Shown: in pieces, positions 16,476-25,113 of the stretch | Layout of the letters: the number at the start of each line of letters is the position of its first letter | Numbering within the stretch: position 1 is the first letter of the stretch | Assembly (NCBI GenBank): GCA_034680345.1 | Contig: JAXISZ010000005.1 | Location: 1 to 64,000 of the forward strand | Direction: 5' to 3' | Source of the DNA: SXZD01 sp034680345 | GTDB taxonomy: Bacteria; Pseudomonadota; Gammaproteobacteria; Burkholderiales; Burkholderiaceae_B | Length of the DNA stretch: 64,000 nucleotides | The notes under the pieces: model-generated | Told to the model about the DNA's origin: nothing | What the model saw: the letters and a program-made list of their open reading frames with translations, nothing else | The model's database searches: none | Made by a program: the position numbers and the translations under genes

Positions 16476-17672
16476 ATGGCAAATCGATACGCTTCTGGCT
16501 CTGCTTTTCCGCTAAACCTGCTAATCAGAGGGTTGCCCATTATTGTGGTGCTTTTAGCCACCGTCAGCTTTAGCATTTCCAATCACCTTAAAAGTGTTCA
16601 GTTCGCAGATTCACTTAGGCAACTTCGCGCTTTAGAACGCACCTCATCGGCTTTATATTTTGCAGGGGTTGAATTCAAAGACGGAGCAATCACGCTTTTG
16701 CTTAATAAAGAAGAAGACCAACTGATTTTAGAACGCTATCAGCACAGTTTTGAAAATTTACGCAGTCAAATGATTGTAGCCTCAGCTCGCACAGAACAAC
16801 TGGGAGCCGAACACTACTTGCGCAAGCTTGAAACATTGATGGAAGAAATTGACGGCTTACATAACCGTGTACTTCAAGCCAAAAGCAATCGCAACGACCT
16901 GATTGCTCACCTTCGAATTCTTGACTTTGTCATTCAACGCTGGTTAGTTCAAGTTGAAGCGCTAAATGCAGCCATTCACCTTAAAACCATACAAGTGGAC
17001 GCTCTCTTAGACAGCCTGCAAAAAACCAGTTTATTGGTCTTTGCCTCTGTGCTGTTTATTTGCTTAATTACATTAACCGTTGTGTCTAGCCGTTGGTATA
17101 AATGGCGAACCCAACAACTAGACCGTGAAGCTTTTTTAGCCCGAATGGCTGAAATAGACCCCTTAACCGGTTTAATGAATCGCCGTGGCTGGGACCGAGT
17201 TTGCAGAGGTTTTGACGAAGACCCCAAAACTCTGTCTAATGGGCTGTCTTTGGTTATGCTTGACCTAGATCACTTCAAAAAGTACAACGATGCTCAAGGC
17301 CATGCGGCTGGAGATTATTTATTAACACAATTTAGCCAAGCCTTACAAAAAAACTCAAGGCCAAACGACGCTGTAGCACGATTGGGGGGCGAAGAGTTTG
17401 CCTTGGCTTTACCAGAATGTAACAGTAAAGCCGCTGAACAACTGATTCAACGTATTCGCAAGACAGCAAAAATGCCAATAGGCTTTTCTGCTGGTATTGC
17501 TGAGGTTGCAATTGGAGAACGCATTGCAGACGCTCTTGCAAGAGCGGATCGCGCCCTCTACAGGGCAAAGCACCTCGGACGTGCGCGAACCTGCTTAGAC
17601 AATACAAACGGCTTAGATTCTGTCAACGTTAATATTGAGTCCAGCAGCTCCAATGTAACCAACTTACGTTAA
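16476..17672 (+). CDS. Membrane diguanylate cyclase with periplasmic sensor region
   Basis: This 398-residue protein has a transmembrane helix near residues 17-36, a helical periplasmic region of about 150 residues, and a second helix near 188-208. A GGDEF domain follows from about residue 225. The active site GGEEF is intact, with the conserved DPLTGLMNRRG and DLDHFKKYND upstream. An RPND sequence five residues before GGEEF matches the RxxD inhibitory site for product feedback. It should make c-di-GMP in response to an unknown periplasmic signal. It is 12 bp from coaBC, at the end of the plus-strand run. Confidence 0.9.
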   Translation: MANRYASGSAFPLNLLIRGLPIIVVLLATVSFSISNHLKSVQFADSLRQLRALERTSSALYFAGVEFKDGAITLLLNKEEDQLILERYQHSFENLRSQMIVASARTEQLGAEHYLRKLETLMEEIDGLHNRVLQAKSNRNDLIAHLRILDFVIQRWLVQVEALNAAIHLKTIQVDALLDSLQKTSLLVFASVLFICLITLTVVSSRWYKWRTQQLDREAFLARMAEIDPLTGLMNRRGWDRVCRGFDEDPKTLSNGLSLVMLDLDHFKKYNDAQGHAAGDYLLTQFSQALQKNSRPNDAVARLGGEEFALALPECNSKAAEQLIQRIRKTAKMPIGFSAGIAEVAIGERIADALARADRALYRAKHLGRARTCLDNTNGLDSVNVNIESSSSNVTNLR

Positions 17673-17678
17673 GTCAGT

Positions 17679-18956
17679 CTACATAAGCATGTCAGACCAA
17701 ATTGTTTTAGCCCATCCTCGCGCATAATTACCTTCCAGTGTATTAGGCGAGCTAGACACCCCCCCAGCCCCTTCAACCGCAACCATGGTTTTCTTTTCAG
17801 GATTGTAACGGTGCACACTGGCCACATGAACAGCGCTTTGATCGTCCACAAAACTGTAACATGTGTTGGCCATCATAGGATCAGCAATCGGTTGACAATT
17901 ATTCATCAACTCCACAATAGCGGCGGCAGCCACTTTTGCATGCTGATTGGCCATGTGACCAGACTTAGGCATCAATGAAGCAGCTAAAACAGCATCACCC
18001 AACACATGAATACCCTGCACTGCTGTACTTTCCATACTAAGCCAATCCACTCCACACCAACGTTGATTGGCAGTGATTAAACCACTGTTTTTAGCGATAT
18101 CTGCAGCGCGATGAGGGGGTATGACGTTAATTACATCTGCCTTAAATTGATCACCAAACTCAGTTAACAAGATTTTATTGGTCGCATCAATTTCAGTGAC
18201 CAGAGTATTTTTATGGTATTGCACAATACCGGAATACTGATCTTGCCAAACTTTCGAAAACAAAGCTTTTTTGGACTGTATGTCTTCATTGGCATCTAAT
18301 AACAAAACTTTAGACTTAGGCTTATTATTTTTAAGGTAGTAAGCAATTTGACACAAACGCTCATAAGGTCCCGGTGGGCAGCGATAAGGAGCCTTGGGCA
18401 TAGATATCACCACAACACCACCATCGGGCATAGCTTGCAATTGCTTGCGCAACAACAAGGTTTGAGGCCCCGCTTTCCAGGCATGAGGCGCTAAATCACT
18501 GGCTTGGTCAAGGCCCGCTATTTGATCTTCCATAAAAGCAATGCCAGGAGAAACAACACAGCGATCATAGCTGATTTGCTCTCCACTGCTTAAACGCAAT
18601 CTACGCTTATCAGCATCAATAACCTGCACCGTGTCGCAAACAATGCGAACTCCCAGTTTTCGCAAACCATCATAAGACAAGGTAATATCCTCTAACCCAA
18701 GAGAACCACCTAGAACCAAATTGGACATCGGACATGAAATAAAACTTTTATTAGGCTCTATTAAGGTGACTGCAATTTTTCCGGCAGACCACAACCGTAA
18801 ATACTTTGCTGCTGTGTTGCCACCATAACCACCGCCAACCACCACCACATGTCCCAGCCGATCTGAAACAAAACGCTGCGCACACCCTGCCAAAGCAAAT
18901 GATGTTAAAACGGCACCAGAAGTGGCTAAAAACCGGCGTCGGCTAACCGCTGACAT
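17679..18956 (-). CDS. fccB: Flavocytochrome c sulfide dehydrogenase, flavin-binding subunit (FccB/SoxF type)
   Basis: A 425-residue periplasmic FAD flavoprotein that oxidises sulfide and passes electrons to a cytochrome c. The twin-arginine signal SRRRFLATSG is followed by LAGC, so Tat export, perhaps with lipid anchoring, is likely. The FAD site is HVVVVGGGYGGNTAAKYL. Redox-active cysteines expected in FccB are in PYRCPPGPYERLCQIA and ANTCYSF, and FISCPMSN is also conserved. It follows a small cytochrome c gene by 11 bp, the usual catalytic pair. The physiological substrate could be another sulfur compound. Confidence 0.9.
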   Translation of the reverse strand: MSAVSRRRFLATSGAVLTSFALAGCAQRFVSDRLGHVVVVGGGYGGNTAAKYLRLWSAGKIAVTLIEPNKSFISCPMSNLVLGGSLGLEDITLSYDGLRKLGVRIVCDTVQVIDADKRRLRLSSGEQISYDRCVVSPGIAFMEDQIAGLDQASDLAPHAWKAGPQTLLLRKQLQAMPDGGVVVISMPKAPYRCPPGPYERLCQIAYYLKNNKPKSKVLLLDANEDIQSKKALFSKVWQDQYSGIVQYHKNTLVTEIDATNKILLTEFGDQFKADVINVIPPHRAADIAKNSGLITANQRWCGVDWLSMESTAVQGIHVLGDAVLAASLMPKSGHMANQHAKVAAAAIVELMNNCQPIADPMMANTCYSFVDDQSAVHVASVHRYNPEKKTMVAVEGAGGVSSSPNTLEGNYARGWAKTIWSDMLM

Positions 18957-18967
18957 TGGGTATCTCC

Positions 18968-19270
18968 CTATTTTTGTTGTTCAAAAAAAGCAGACACAGC
19001 GGCAATTTGCTCGTCAGAATAGCCTTTGGATAACTGGTGCATAATGCTAGCAGCACGCTTCCCTGTTTTAAAAGCTTGCATCTGCTCAATAAGATATTCT
19101 TTATTTAAACCAGCCAAAGACGGCATTAACTGAGCCCCCACCCCATTGGTGCCATGACAATTTGCACAGTTGGCCGCTAAATACCGCGCATTTTGCGGCA
19201 AAACACCCTGAGCAGACACAACGCCGGCATAAAGTGCAAAAAAAAATACAATATTACGGATCAAAAACAT
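18968..19270 (-). CDS. Small exported cytochrome c, probable partner of the sulfide dehydrogenase flavoprotein
   Basis: About 100 residues if started at MFLIRNIVFFFALYAG, which gives a standard signal peptide cleaved near VSA-QG. The haem site is NCANCHGTNG, and the likely axial Met lies in QLMPSLAGL. Size and motifs fit class I monohaem cytochromes, including FccA/SoxE-type subunits. The frame stays open 22 codons further upstream, but that would bury the signal sequence. No strong ribosome-binding site distinguishes the starts. It precedes fccB closely and follows clpA on the same strand. Confidence 0.85.
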   Translation of the reverse strand: MFLIRNIVFFFALYAGVVSAQGVLPQNARYLAANCANCHGTNGVGAQLMPSLAGLNKEYLIEQMQAFKTGKRAASIMHQLSKGYSDEQIAAVSAFFEQQK

Positions 19271-19353
19271 GCTGAGACTCGTCCGAGTAAAAGGAACTGT
19301 ATTAACAGCCTCAAATGAAAAAAAATTCAGATGCAAACAAATAAAACCATGGT

Positions 19354-21672
19354 TTACTGAATAATCACTTCATCTGAGATATTTTCTTGAAAAGGTGGCT
19401 GCACCGCACCATTAAAATTTAAAATGACCTTGGCACTTTCATCACAATCAACAATTACTGATCCCCCCTGAGTCAAACGACCAAACAACAACTCATCAGC
19501 CAAAGCTTTACGAATAGTATCTTGAATGAGTCGCTCCATGGGGCGCGCGCCCATCAAAGGATCAAAACCCTTTTTAGCCAAATAATTGCGCAAAGCATCT
19601 GTAAAAATAACATCAACTTTACGTTCCTGTAATTGCTGCTCTAAAGCCATTAAAAATTTATCAACCACACGTAAAATAACCGATTGATCTAAAGACGAAA
19701 AAGACACAATCGCATCTAACCGGTTACGGAACTCTGGGCTGAAGGTTTTTTTGATATCGATCATTTCATCACCCAGAGAGGCAATCTCGGTAAAACCAAT
19801 ACCTCGCTTGGTCAGAGCTTCTGCACCTGCGTTGGTGGTCATGATAATAATGACATTACGAAAATCGGCCTTACGTCCATTGTTATCTGTTAATGTGCCA
19901 TGGTCCATAACCTGCAAAAGTATATTGAAAACATCGGAATGCGCTTTTTCAACTTCATCAAGCAACAACACACAATGCGGTTTTTTAGTAATAGCCTCCG
20001 TTAACAATCCACCTTGATCATAACCCACATAACCGGGGGGAGCTCCAATTAGACGAGAAACAGCATGGCGCTCCATGTACTCCGACATATCGAACCGTAT
20101 CAACTCTACGCCTAAAGTAAACGCCAACTGTCTAGCCACCTCAGTTTTGCCAACACCCGTAGGCCCAGAAAACAAAAAGGAACCAATTGGTTTTTCTGGT
20201 TTACCCAAGCCCGACCGAGACATTTTGATTGCTGCTGCCAACACCTCAATAGCAGGGTCTTGGCCGTATACAATAGCCTTGAGGTCTCGTTCCAAATTAG
20301 ATAATTTATTGCGGTCATCCATATTGACCGATTGGGTTGGTATACGGGCAATTGCAGAAACAATTTCCTCAATCTCATTTTTGCCAATGGTTTTCTTTTG
20401 CTTGGATTTTGGCAAAATTCGCTGTGCTGCACCGGCCTCATCAATCACATCTATGGCTTTATCAGGCAAATGACGATCATTGATAAATTTTGCTGATAAT
20501 TCTGCAGCGGCAACCAAAGCTGCCGCAGAGTATTTAATACTATGATGCTCTTCAAATCGAGACTTTAGACCCTTTAAAATTTCAATGGTCTGAACCACAC
20601 TGGGTTCTGCGACATCAATTTTTTGAAACCGCCGAGACAATGCGTGATCTTTGTCAAAAATACCACGGTACTCTGTAAATGTTGTAGCCCCAATGCACTT
20701 TAATTGACCTGAAGACAAAGCTGGTTTTAGCAAGTTAGAAGCATCTAATGTCCCGCCTGAAGCGGATCCAGCACCAATTAAAGTATGAATTTCGTCTATA
20801 AATAAAACCGCATTGGGATTAAGCTGTAATTGTTTTAAAACAGACTTTAATCGTTGCTCAAAATCACCCCGGTACTTCGTACCCGCCAACAAAGACCCCA
20901 TATCTAAAGAGTAGACCTGAACAGACTCCAACACTTCAGGAACATTGCCTTTAACAATACGCCAAGCCAAACCTTCAGCAATTGCTGTTTTTCCAACCCC
21001 AGCCTCACCAACCAATAAAGGGTTGTTCTTGCGCCGCCTACACAGTATTTGAATGACCCGTTCAATCTCAGTTTCGCGCCCAATTAATGGGTCGATCTTA
21101 CCCGCACATGCCAAATCATTCAGGTTTAAAGTGTACAGATCCAACGGACTTTGTTTTTCAGTATTGGCCGCGTTTTCTTGTTCTGAGTCACCAGATTCAG
21201 TGATTTTTTCAATTTTACTGGGCGGTGTCTGTGGGGTTTTTGCAATGCCATGAGATATAAAATTCACCACATCTAAACGAGTTATACCCTGTTGGTGCAA
21301 ATAATAAACCGCATGTGAGTCCTTTTCACCAAAAATTGCCACCAACACATTAGCACCCGTTACTTCTTTTTTACCATTCGAACTGGCTTGAACGTGCATA
21401 ATGGCTCTCTGAATTACGCGCTGAAAACCCAAAGTAGGCTGTGTCTCAACCTCATCATTACCCGAAATAACTGGCGTGTTGTCACGAATAAAATTTTGCA
21501 AATTACGTCGCAAATCATCAATGTGCGCTGCACAAGAGCGCAAAACTTCAGCCGCCGAAGGGTTATCTAAGAGCGCCAACAAAAGGTGCTCAACGGTTAT
21601 AAATTCGTGGCGCTGCTGTCGCGCTTCAACAAAGGCCATGTGCAAACTAACTTCTAATTCCTGAGCAATCAT
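19354..21672 (-). CDS. clpA: ATP-dependent Clp protease ATP-binding subunit ClpA
   Basis: ClpA is the AAA+ unfoldase feeding ClpP and takes N-degron substrates from ClpS. The 772-residue chain has the Clp N-domain (MIAQELEVSLHMAFVEARQQ onward) and two AAA+ modules. The first Walker A is GEAGVGKTAIAEGL at about 222 with Walker B VLFIDEIHTLIG. The second is GPTGVGKTEVARQ at about 505. The IGF-type ClpP loop is visible as KRGIGFTEI. The ATG at 21672 overlaps the clpS stop as ATGA, supporting this start and translational coupling. Confidence 0.97.
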   Translation of the reverse strand: MIAQELEVSLHMAFVEARQQRHEFITVEHLLLALLDNPSAAEVLRSCAAHIDDLRRNLQNFIRDNTPVISGNDEVETQPTLGFQRVIQRAIMHVQASSNGKKEVTGANVLVAIFGEKDSHAVYYLHQQGITRLDVVNFISHGIAKTPQTPPSKIEKITESGDSEQENAANTEKQSPLDLYTLNLNDLACAGKIDPLIGRETEIERVIQILCRRRKNNPLLVGEAGVGKTAIAEGLAWRIVKGNVPEVLESVQVYSLDMGSLLAGTKYRGDFEQRLKSVLKQLQLNPNAVLFIDEIHTLIGAGSASGGTLDASNLLKPALSSGQLKCIGATTFTEYRGIFDKDHALSRRFQKIDVAEPSVVQTIEILKGLKSRFEEHHSIKYSAAALVAAAELSAKFINDRHLPDKAIDVIDEAGAAQRILPKSKQKKTIGKNEIEEIVSAIARIPTQSVNMDDRNKLSNLERDLKAIVYGQDPAIEVLAAAIKMSRSGLGKPEKPIGSFLFSGPTGVGKTEVARQLAFTLGVELIRFDMSEYMERHAVSRLIGAPPGYVGYDQGGLLTEAITKKPHCVLLLDEVEKAHSDVFNILLQVMDHGTLTDNNGRKADFRNVIIIMTTNAGAEALTKRGIGFTEIASLGDEMIDIKKTFSPEFRNRLDAIVSFSSLDQSVILRVVDKFLMALEQQLQERKVDVIFTDALRNYLAKKGFDPLMGARPMERLIQDTIRKALADELLFGRLTQGGSVIVDCDESAKVILNFNGAVQPPFQENISDEVIIQ

Positions 21673-21989
21673 ATTTCCTCCATCACGCACTGCAAAGGGT
21701 GTTGATGATGTTTAGCGAAATCACAAACCTGATCCACCTTTGTCAACGCAATATCACGTGGATACACCCCACAAATGCCACGGCCTTCACGATGAACTTT
21801 TAACATGACTTGAGTTGCTTGTTCACGACTTTTACCAAAAAATTTCTGTAAAACAACAATAACGAACTCCATCGGGGTGTAATCGTCGTTTAACAACATT
21901 ACTTGAAACATAGGGGGAGGGCTACCTAGCTTAGACTGCCTCTCCAATATTGTTAAATTATAACTGGATTGTTTTTGGCTCATCTGCAT
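21669..21989 (-). CDS. clpS: ATP-dependent Clp protease adaptor ClpS
   Basis: ClpS delivers N-degron proteins to ClpAP. The 106-residue product has the core PPPMFQVMLLNDDYTPMEFV, the HREGRGICGVYPRDIA segment and a FAKHHQHPLQCVMEE end, all typical. I start at the ATG at 21989 because AAGGGA lies seven bases upstream. Earlier in-frame starts lack this and would add atypical residues. It overlaps clpA by four bases and is divergent from cspA. Confidence 0.95.
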   Translation of the reverse strand: MQMSQKQSSYNLTILERQSKLGSPPPMFQVMLLNDDYTPMEFVIVVLQKFFGKSREQATQVMLKVHREGRGICGVYPRDIALTKVDQVCDFAKHHQHPLQCVMEEI

Positions 21990-22166
21990 ATTGTAATCCC
22001 TTCTTCCATGGCTGAACACCATACATATGGGTTATTTGGACACTAAATTAATTTTAAAGTTTATAAATTATCAAGATAGTATTAACACTTATGTGGTCAT
22101 TTTGAAAAAAATTTCAAATAAATGTCACTTTTTAAAAAAAATTGTCGAAATGACTTATTTGTATTA

Positions 22167-22195
22167 TTGACGTACGGTCGTACATTTAAAACAAT
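22167..22195 (+). promoter_or_regulatory. Possible cspA promoter with a GTACG/CGTAC inverted repeat
   Basis: TTGACG and AACAAT are 17 bases apart, about 155 bp upstream of cspA, within the 362-bp gap between clpS and cspA. The spacer holds GTACG-GT-CGTAC. If used, transcription would produce a 5' leader of roughly 150 bases, in keeping with long leaders of cold-shock genes. The -10 match is weak. The rest of the 21990-22351 gap is AT-rich with no reading frame I can support. Confidence 0.35.
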
Positions 22196-22351
22196 AGGGG
22201 TACACCATTTGTGATTAGTAATCAGTTTGTTTTTTTGATTTCAACGATCTGAATTTAGAATTATTTATGGTTAAACAATGGATTGTTCTCAGAGCAATTA
22301 CTCAATCAAAACGTAACTCTTAAAATGTAACTGTTTGTAAGGAGATTTATA

Positions 22352-22576
22352 ATGGCGACCGGTATAGTTAAATGGTTCAACGACGCCAAAGGGTTTGGAT
22401 TTATTACGCCAGACGATGGCAGCAGTGAGCTTTTTGCTCATTTCTCAGCAATTCAAACGGCTGGATTTAAATCACTAAAAGAGGGCACGAGGGTCACTTT
22501 TGATATTGCAGAAGGCCCCAAAGGCAGACAAGCACAAAATATCCAAAAAATTCAATCTACAAGCAGTGTAAGCTAA
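22352..22576 (+). CDS. Cold-shock protein, CspA family
   Basis: A 74-residue cold-shock-domain protein that binds single-stranded nucleic acid. Both RNP motifs are visible: KGFGFITPDD (RNP1) and ELFAHFSAI (RNP2), after the standard MATGIVKWFN opening. AAGGAGAT upstream is a near-perfect Shine-Dalgarno. Placement divergent from clpS-clpA is a frequent betaproteobacterial arrangement. Which Csp paralogue it is cannot be told from the sequence, so whether it is cold-induced or constitutive is unknown. Confidence 0.96.
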   Translation: MATGIVKWFNDAKGFGFITPDDGSSELFAHFSAIQTAGFKSLKEGTRVTFDIAEGPKGRQAQNIQKIQSTSSVS

Positions 22577-22598
22577 TCCTTAAACGCGAGCCTATTTG

Positions 22599-22841
22599 TT
22601 AAATTGCATAAGATTTTAGATCAAAAAACAGAGGTGGCACTTTCTGTTGACATTGCAACATAAGCGCAGTCTGCTTTGGTTCTTTTGATTCTTTTGGACT
22701 ATTTGTTTGCCAGTAAAGGGCTTGGCTAAAAAACCAGTCTTTTACGGCATCAAATTGTTGCTTGTCATGCGGGTGACATCTACTTAATGTGTTGAAGTCT
22801 TTTAGCATTATGCGCACAACATAGTGAGGCACGCTTCGCAA
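22599..22841 (-). CDS. Small hypothetical protein or gene remnant
   Basis: A minus-strand frame of about 80 residues, with MRSVPHYVVRIMLKDFNTLS and RCHPHDKQQFDAVKDWFFSQ as the most protein-like parts. The only upstream starts are TTG or rarer; an internal ATG gives MLKDFNTLSRC. Amino-acid composition is plausible for a real protein, but I recognise no family, see no ribosome-binding site, and a stop lies only 14 codons upstream. It may be the end of a decayed gene. It is convergent with cspA. Confidence 0.3.
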   Translation of the reverse strand: MRSVPHYVVRIMLKDFNTLSRCHPHDKQQFDAVKDWFFSQALYWQTNSPKESKEPKQTALMLQCQQKVPPLFFDLKSYAI

Positions 22842-23056
22842 TCTGAATTGGTCTTTTAAATGATTAATTGAACCCGAGATTTAAATTTGCTGATGAAATC
22901 TGCCAATTAAATTTATCAACTAAGCCTATGGTTTAAGTTTGTGATTTAAATTTTTAAGTCAGATTCCCAACAAGTTTAAAGTACGCGGATTGCCAGTCCA
23001 AACCAGCCTACGTTTACCAAAAATAAATGCCGGTACGGTCTGGGAGGATTCCCAAA
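22842..23056. other. AT-rich intergenic stretch, no supported gene
   Basis: Between the small hypothetical frame and the terminator-like hairpin, both strands are open in one frame over roughly 22975-23150. The minus strand reads KKASISWLWESSQTVPAFIF and GKRRLVWTGNPRTLNLLGI, ending in TGA. It has no ATG and is preceded by a stop. I cannot assign it to a family. It may be a remnant. Confidence 0.3.
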
Positions 23057-23080
23057 GCCAGCTAATGCTGGCCTTTTTTT
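23057..23080 (+). terminator. Terminator-like hairpin between cspA and icd
   Basis: GCCAGC-TAAT-GCTGGC is a perfect 6-bp stem followed by C and seven T. The form is that of a plus-strand Rho-independent terminator. It lies 480 bp after cspA, the only upstream plus-strand gene, so its target is unclear. An unannotated small RNA ending here is possible. Confidence 0.5.
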
Positions 23081-23085
23081 CTGCT

Positions 23086-23146
23086 GCTTTAACCAACCCC
23101 TTAACGAATCCTTTAACGAATACTTTAAAAAAATACTTTACCGAAA
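23086..23146. repeat. Decaying 12-bp tandem repeat
   Basis: Units GCTTTAACCAAC, CCCTTAACGAAT, CCTTTAACGAAT, ACTTTAAAAAAAT and ACTTTACCGAAA follow one another with a 12-13 bp period. On the minus strand they encode four-residue steps (VKYF, FKVF, VKGF, VKGL, VKAA). The units are imperfect, so it is an old array. It lies about 110 bp beyond the icd stop. Confidence 0.5.
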
Positions 23147-23255
23147 GGCCTTAGCGGTTACTTTAACCAAGGCCACACCTGCTCTTAACCGCTATTTCAA
23201 CCGGCATTTTATCCAGTTGTATACGATAGACAATAAAACTCAGTATTTACAAGGC

Positions 23256-24503
23256 CTACATGTGCTGAATCATAACCTCACCGAACCCAGAACAACTCAC
23301 CTGAGTTGAGCCTTCCATCAAGCGAGCAAAATCATAAGTCACTTGCTTAGACAAGATAGATTTTTCCATAGACAAAAGAATTAAATTTGCGGCCTCGGTC
23401 CAGCCGATGTGTCGCAACATCATTTCCGCAGATAAAATTTCTGACCCAGGATTTACGTAGTCTTTACCTGCATATTTTGGCGCAGTACCATGTGTGGCTT
23501 CAAACATTGCGATTGAATCCGACAAATTGGCCCCTGGTGCAATTCCAATACCACCAACCTGAGCAGCCAATGCATCAGAAATATAATCACCATTTAAATT
23601 CATTGTAGCAATGACGTCATATTCAGCGGGACGCAATAAAATTTGCTGCAAGAAAGCATCAGCAATAACATCTTTAATGATGATCTCGCCATGAGGTGCT
23701 TTAATTTTCATCCACGGGCCGGCATCAAGCAGTTCCGCACCAAAGGCTTGCTGAGCCACACCATACGCCCATTTAGCAAAAGCACCTTCAGTGTACTTCA
23801 TGATATTGCCTTTATGCACGATGGTAACGGATTTTCTCTTGTTATCAATTGCATACTGTACTGCTTTGCGGAATAAGCGTTCAGTCCCCTCGCGAGATAT
23901 TGGTTTAATGCCAATACCTGAGGTTTCTGGAAAGCGAATTTTATTCACACCCATTTCAGCAGAAAGGAAGTGAATTAATTTCTTGGCTTTTTCGCTTTCA
24001 GCTTCATATTCAATACCGGCGTAGATATCTTCAGAGTTTTCGCGGAAAATCACCATATCGGTTTTTTCTGGTTCACGCACAGGGCTTGGAACACCTTTGA
24101 AGTACCGAACAGGACGCAAACACACATAAAGATCAAGCTCTTGGCGCAAAGCCACATTGATAGAGCGTATACCGCCACCAACAGGTGTTGTGAGTGGTCC
24201 CTTGATAGAAACCACATAATCTTTTAACACCTGCAAAGTTTCATCGGGCAACCAAACATCTGGCCCATAAATTTTGGTGGACTTTTCACCCGCAAAAATT
24301 TCCATCCAACTGATTTTACGTTTACCACTGTAAGCCTTGGCAACTGCAGCATCAACCACTTTAATCATAACTGGCGTAATATCAAAGCCAATGCCATCAC
24401 CCTCAATAAAAGGAATAATCGGCGTGTCAGAAACATCTAACGTAAAATCAGAACGCACCTTTATTTTATCTCCGGTGCTAGGAATTTTAATATGCTGATA
24501 CAT
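23256..24503 (-). CDS. icd: NADP-dependent isocitrate dehydrogenase
   Basis: Icd oxidatively decarboxylates isocitrate to 2-oxoglutarate in the TCA cycle. The 415-residue chain has IPFIEGDGIGFDITP near the N-terminus, the substrate-binding GGGIRSINVALRQELDLYVCLRP with the regulatory-type Ser, and HKGNIMKYTEGAF. The metal-binding stretch NLNGDYISDALAAQVGG and the cofactor region EATHGTAPKYAGKD are also present. The ATG at 24503 follows GGAGAAG at a good distance, and MYQHIKIPSTGDKI matches the family start; the frame extends 37 codons further without homology. It is divergent from the DUF192 gene. Confidence 0.97.
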   Translation of the reverse strand: MYQHIKIPSTGDKIKVRSDFTLDVSDTPIIPFIEGDGIGFDITPVMIKVVDAAVAKAYSGKRKISWMEIFAGEKSTKIYGPDVWLPDETLQVLKDYVVSIKGPLTTPVGGGIRSINVALRQELDLYVCLRPVRYFKGVPSPVREPEKTDMVIFRENSEDIYAGIEYEAESEKAKKLIHFLSAEMGVNKIRFPETSGIGIKPISREGTERLFRKAVQYAIDNKRKSVTIVHKGNIMKYTEGAFAKWAYGVAQQAFGAELLDAGPWMKIKAPHGEIIIKDVIADAFLQQILLRPAEYDVIATMNLNGDYISDALAAQVGGIGIAPGANLSDSIAMFEATHGTAPKYAGKDYVNPGSEILSAEMMLRHIGWTEAANLILLSMEKSILSKQVTYDFARLMEGSTQVSCSGFGEVMIQHM

Positions 24504-24638
24504 GTTACTTCTCCAACGAACAGTTGATTTTAAAAATTCTTTTTTTAAAATGAGTAAAGATATACTTTCTACTGAATTGTACCTTTGTTTATACTGAAGA
24601 AATAATCGCACCAATCAAAAATAATCAAAAAATAAATC

Positions 24639-25100
24639 ATGATGAAATTAAACCGGCTTAAATACTTGTTTCAAATTTTGACTGCTGTTTTTCTATTTGA
24701 AAAGACAAGCTTTGCGTTTACTAATGAGTTTGAAAAAACCTCTTTACAAATTGGCCTACACGTTATATCAACTGAAATCGCCAATACCCACAATCAACGC
24801 ATGCAAGGCCTAATGCATCGGCAATTTTTACCAAAAAACCAAGGAATAATTTTCGTTTTTGAACAAACCGCACATCACTGTATGTGGATGCGCAACACAT
24901 TGATTCCCTTATCTGTTGCTTTTATTGATCAGAACGGTATTATTTTGAACATTATTGATATGCTACCCATGAATGAAACACAGCACTGCGCCACTCATCC
25001 AGTAAAATTTGCACTCGAAATGAACCAAGGTTGGTTTAGTCAGCGGGGGGTGCAACCAGGCCAAAGGGTGATCGGCGTGACCACCCTCAAAAGCCAATAA
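24639..25100 (+). CDS. Exported DUF192 family protein
   Basis: A 153-residue product with an N-terminal hydrophobic signal (LKYLFQILTAVFLFEKTSFA) followed by a DUF192 domain. The domain hallmarks RMQGLMHRQFLPKNQGIIFV, CMWMRNTLIPLSVAFID and the closing ALEMNQGWFSQRGVQPGQ are all present. The biochemical role of DUF192 is not established. It is probably periplasmic. It is divergent from icd and convergent with sodB, whose stop is 13 bp away. The neighbourhood does not suggest a function. Confidence 0.85.
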   Translation: MMKLNRLKYLFQILTAVFLFEKTSFAFTNEFEKTSLQIGLHVISTEIANTHNQRMQGLMHRQFLPKNQGIIFVFEQTAHHCMWMRNTLIPLSVAFIDQNGIILNIIDMLPMNETQHCATHPVKFALEMNQGWFSQRGVQPGQRVIGVTTLKSQ

Positions 25101-25113
25101 TCACTCAAATACA

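Noticed and set aside
23057..23080. Terminator as the end of icd
   Set aside because: The T run is on the plus strand, while icd is on the minus strand; the hairpin cannot stop icd in the usual way.
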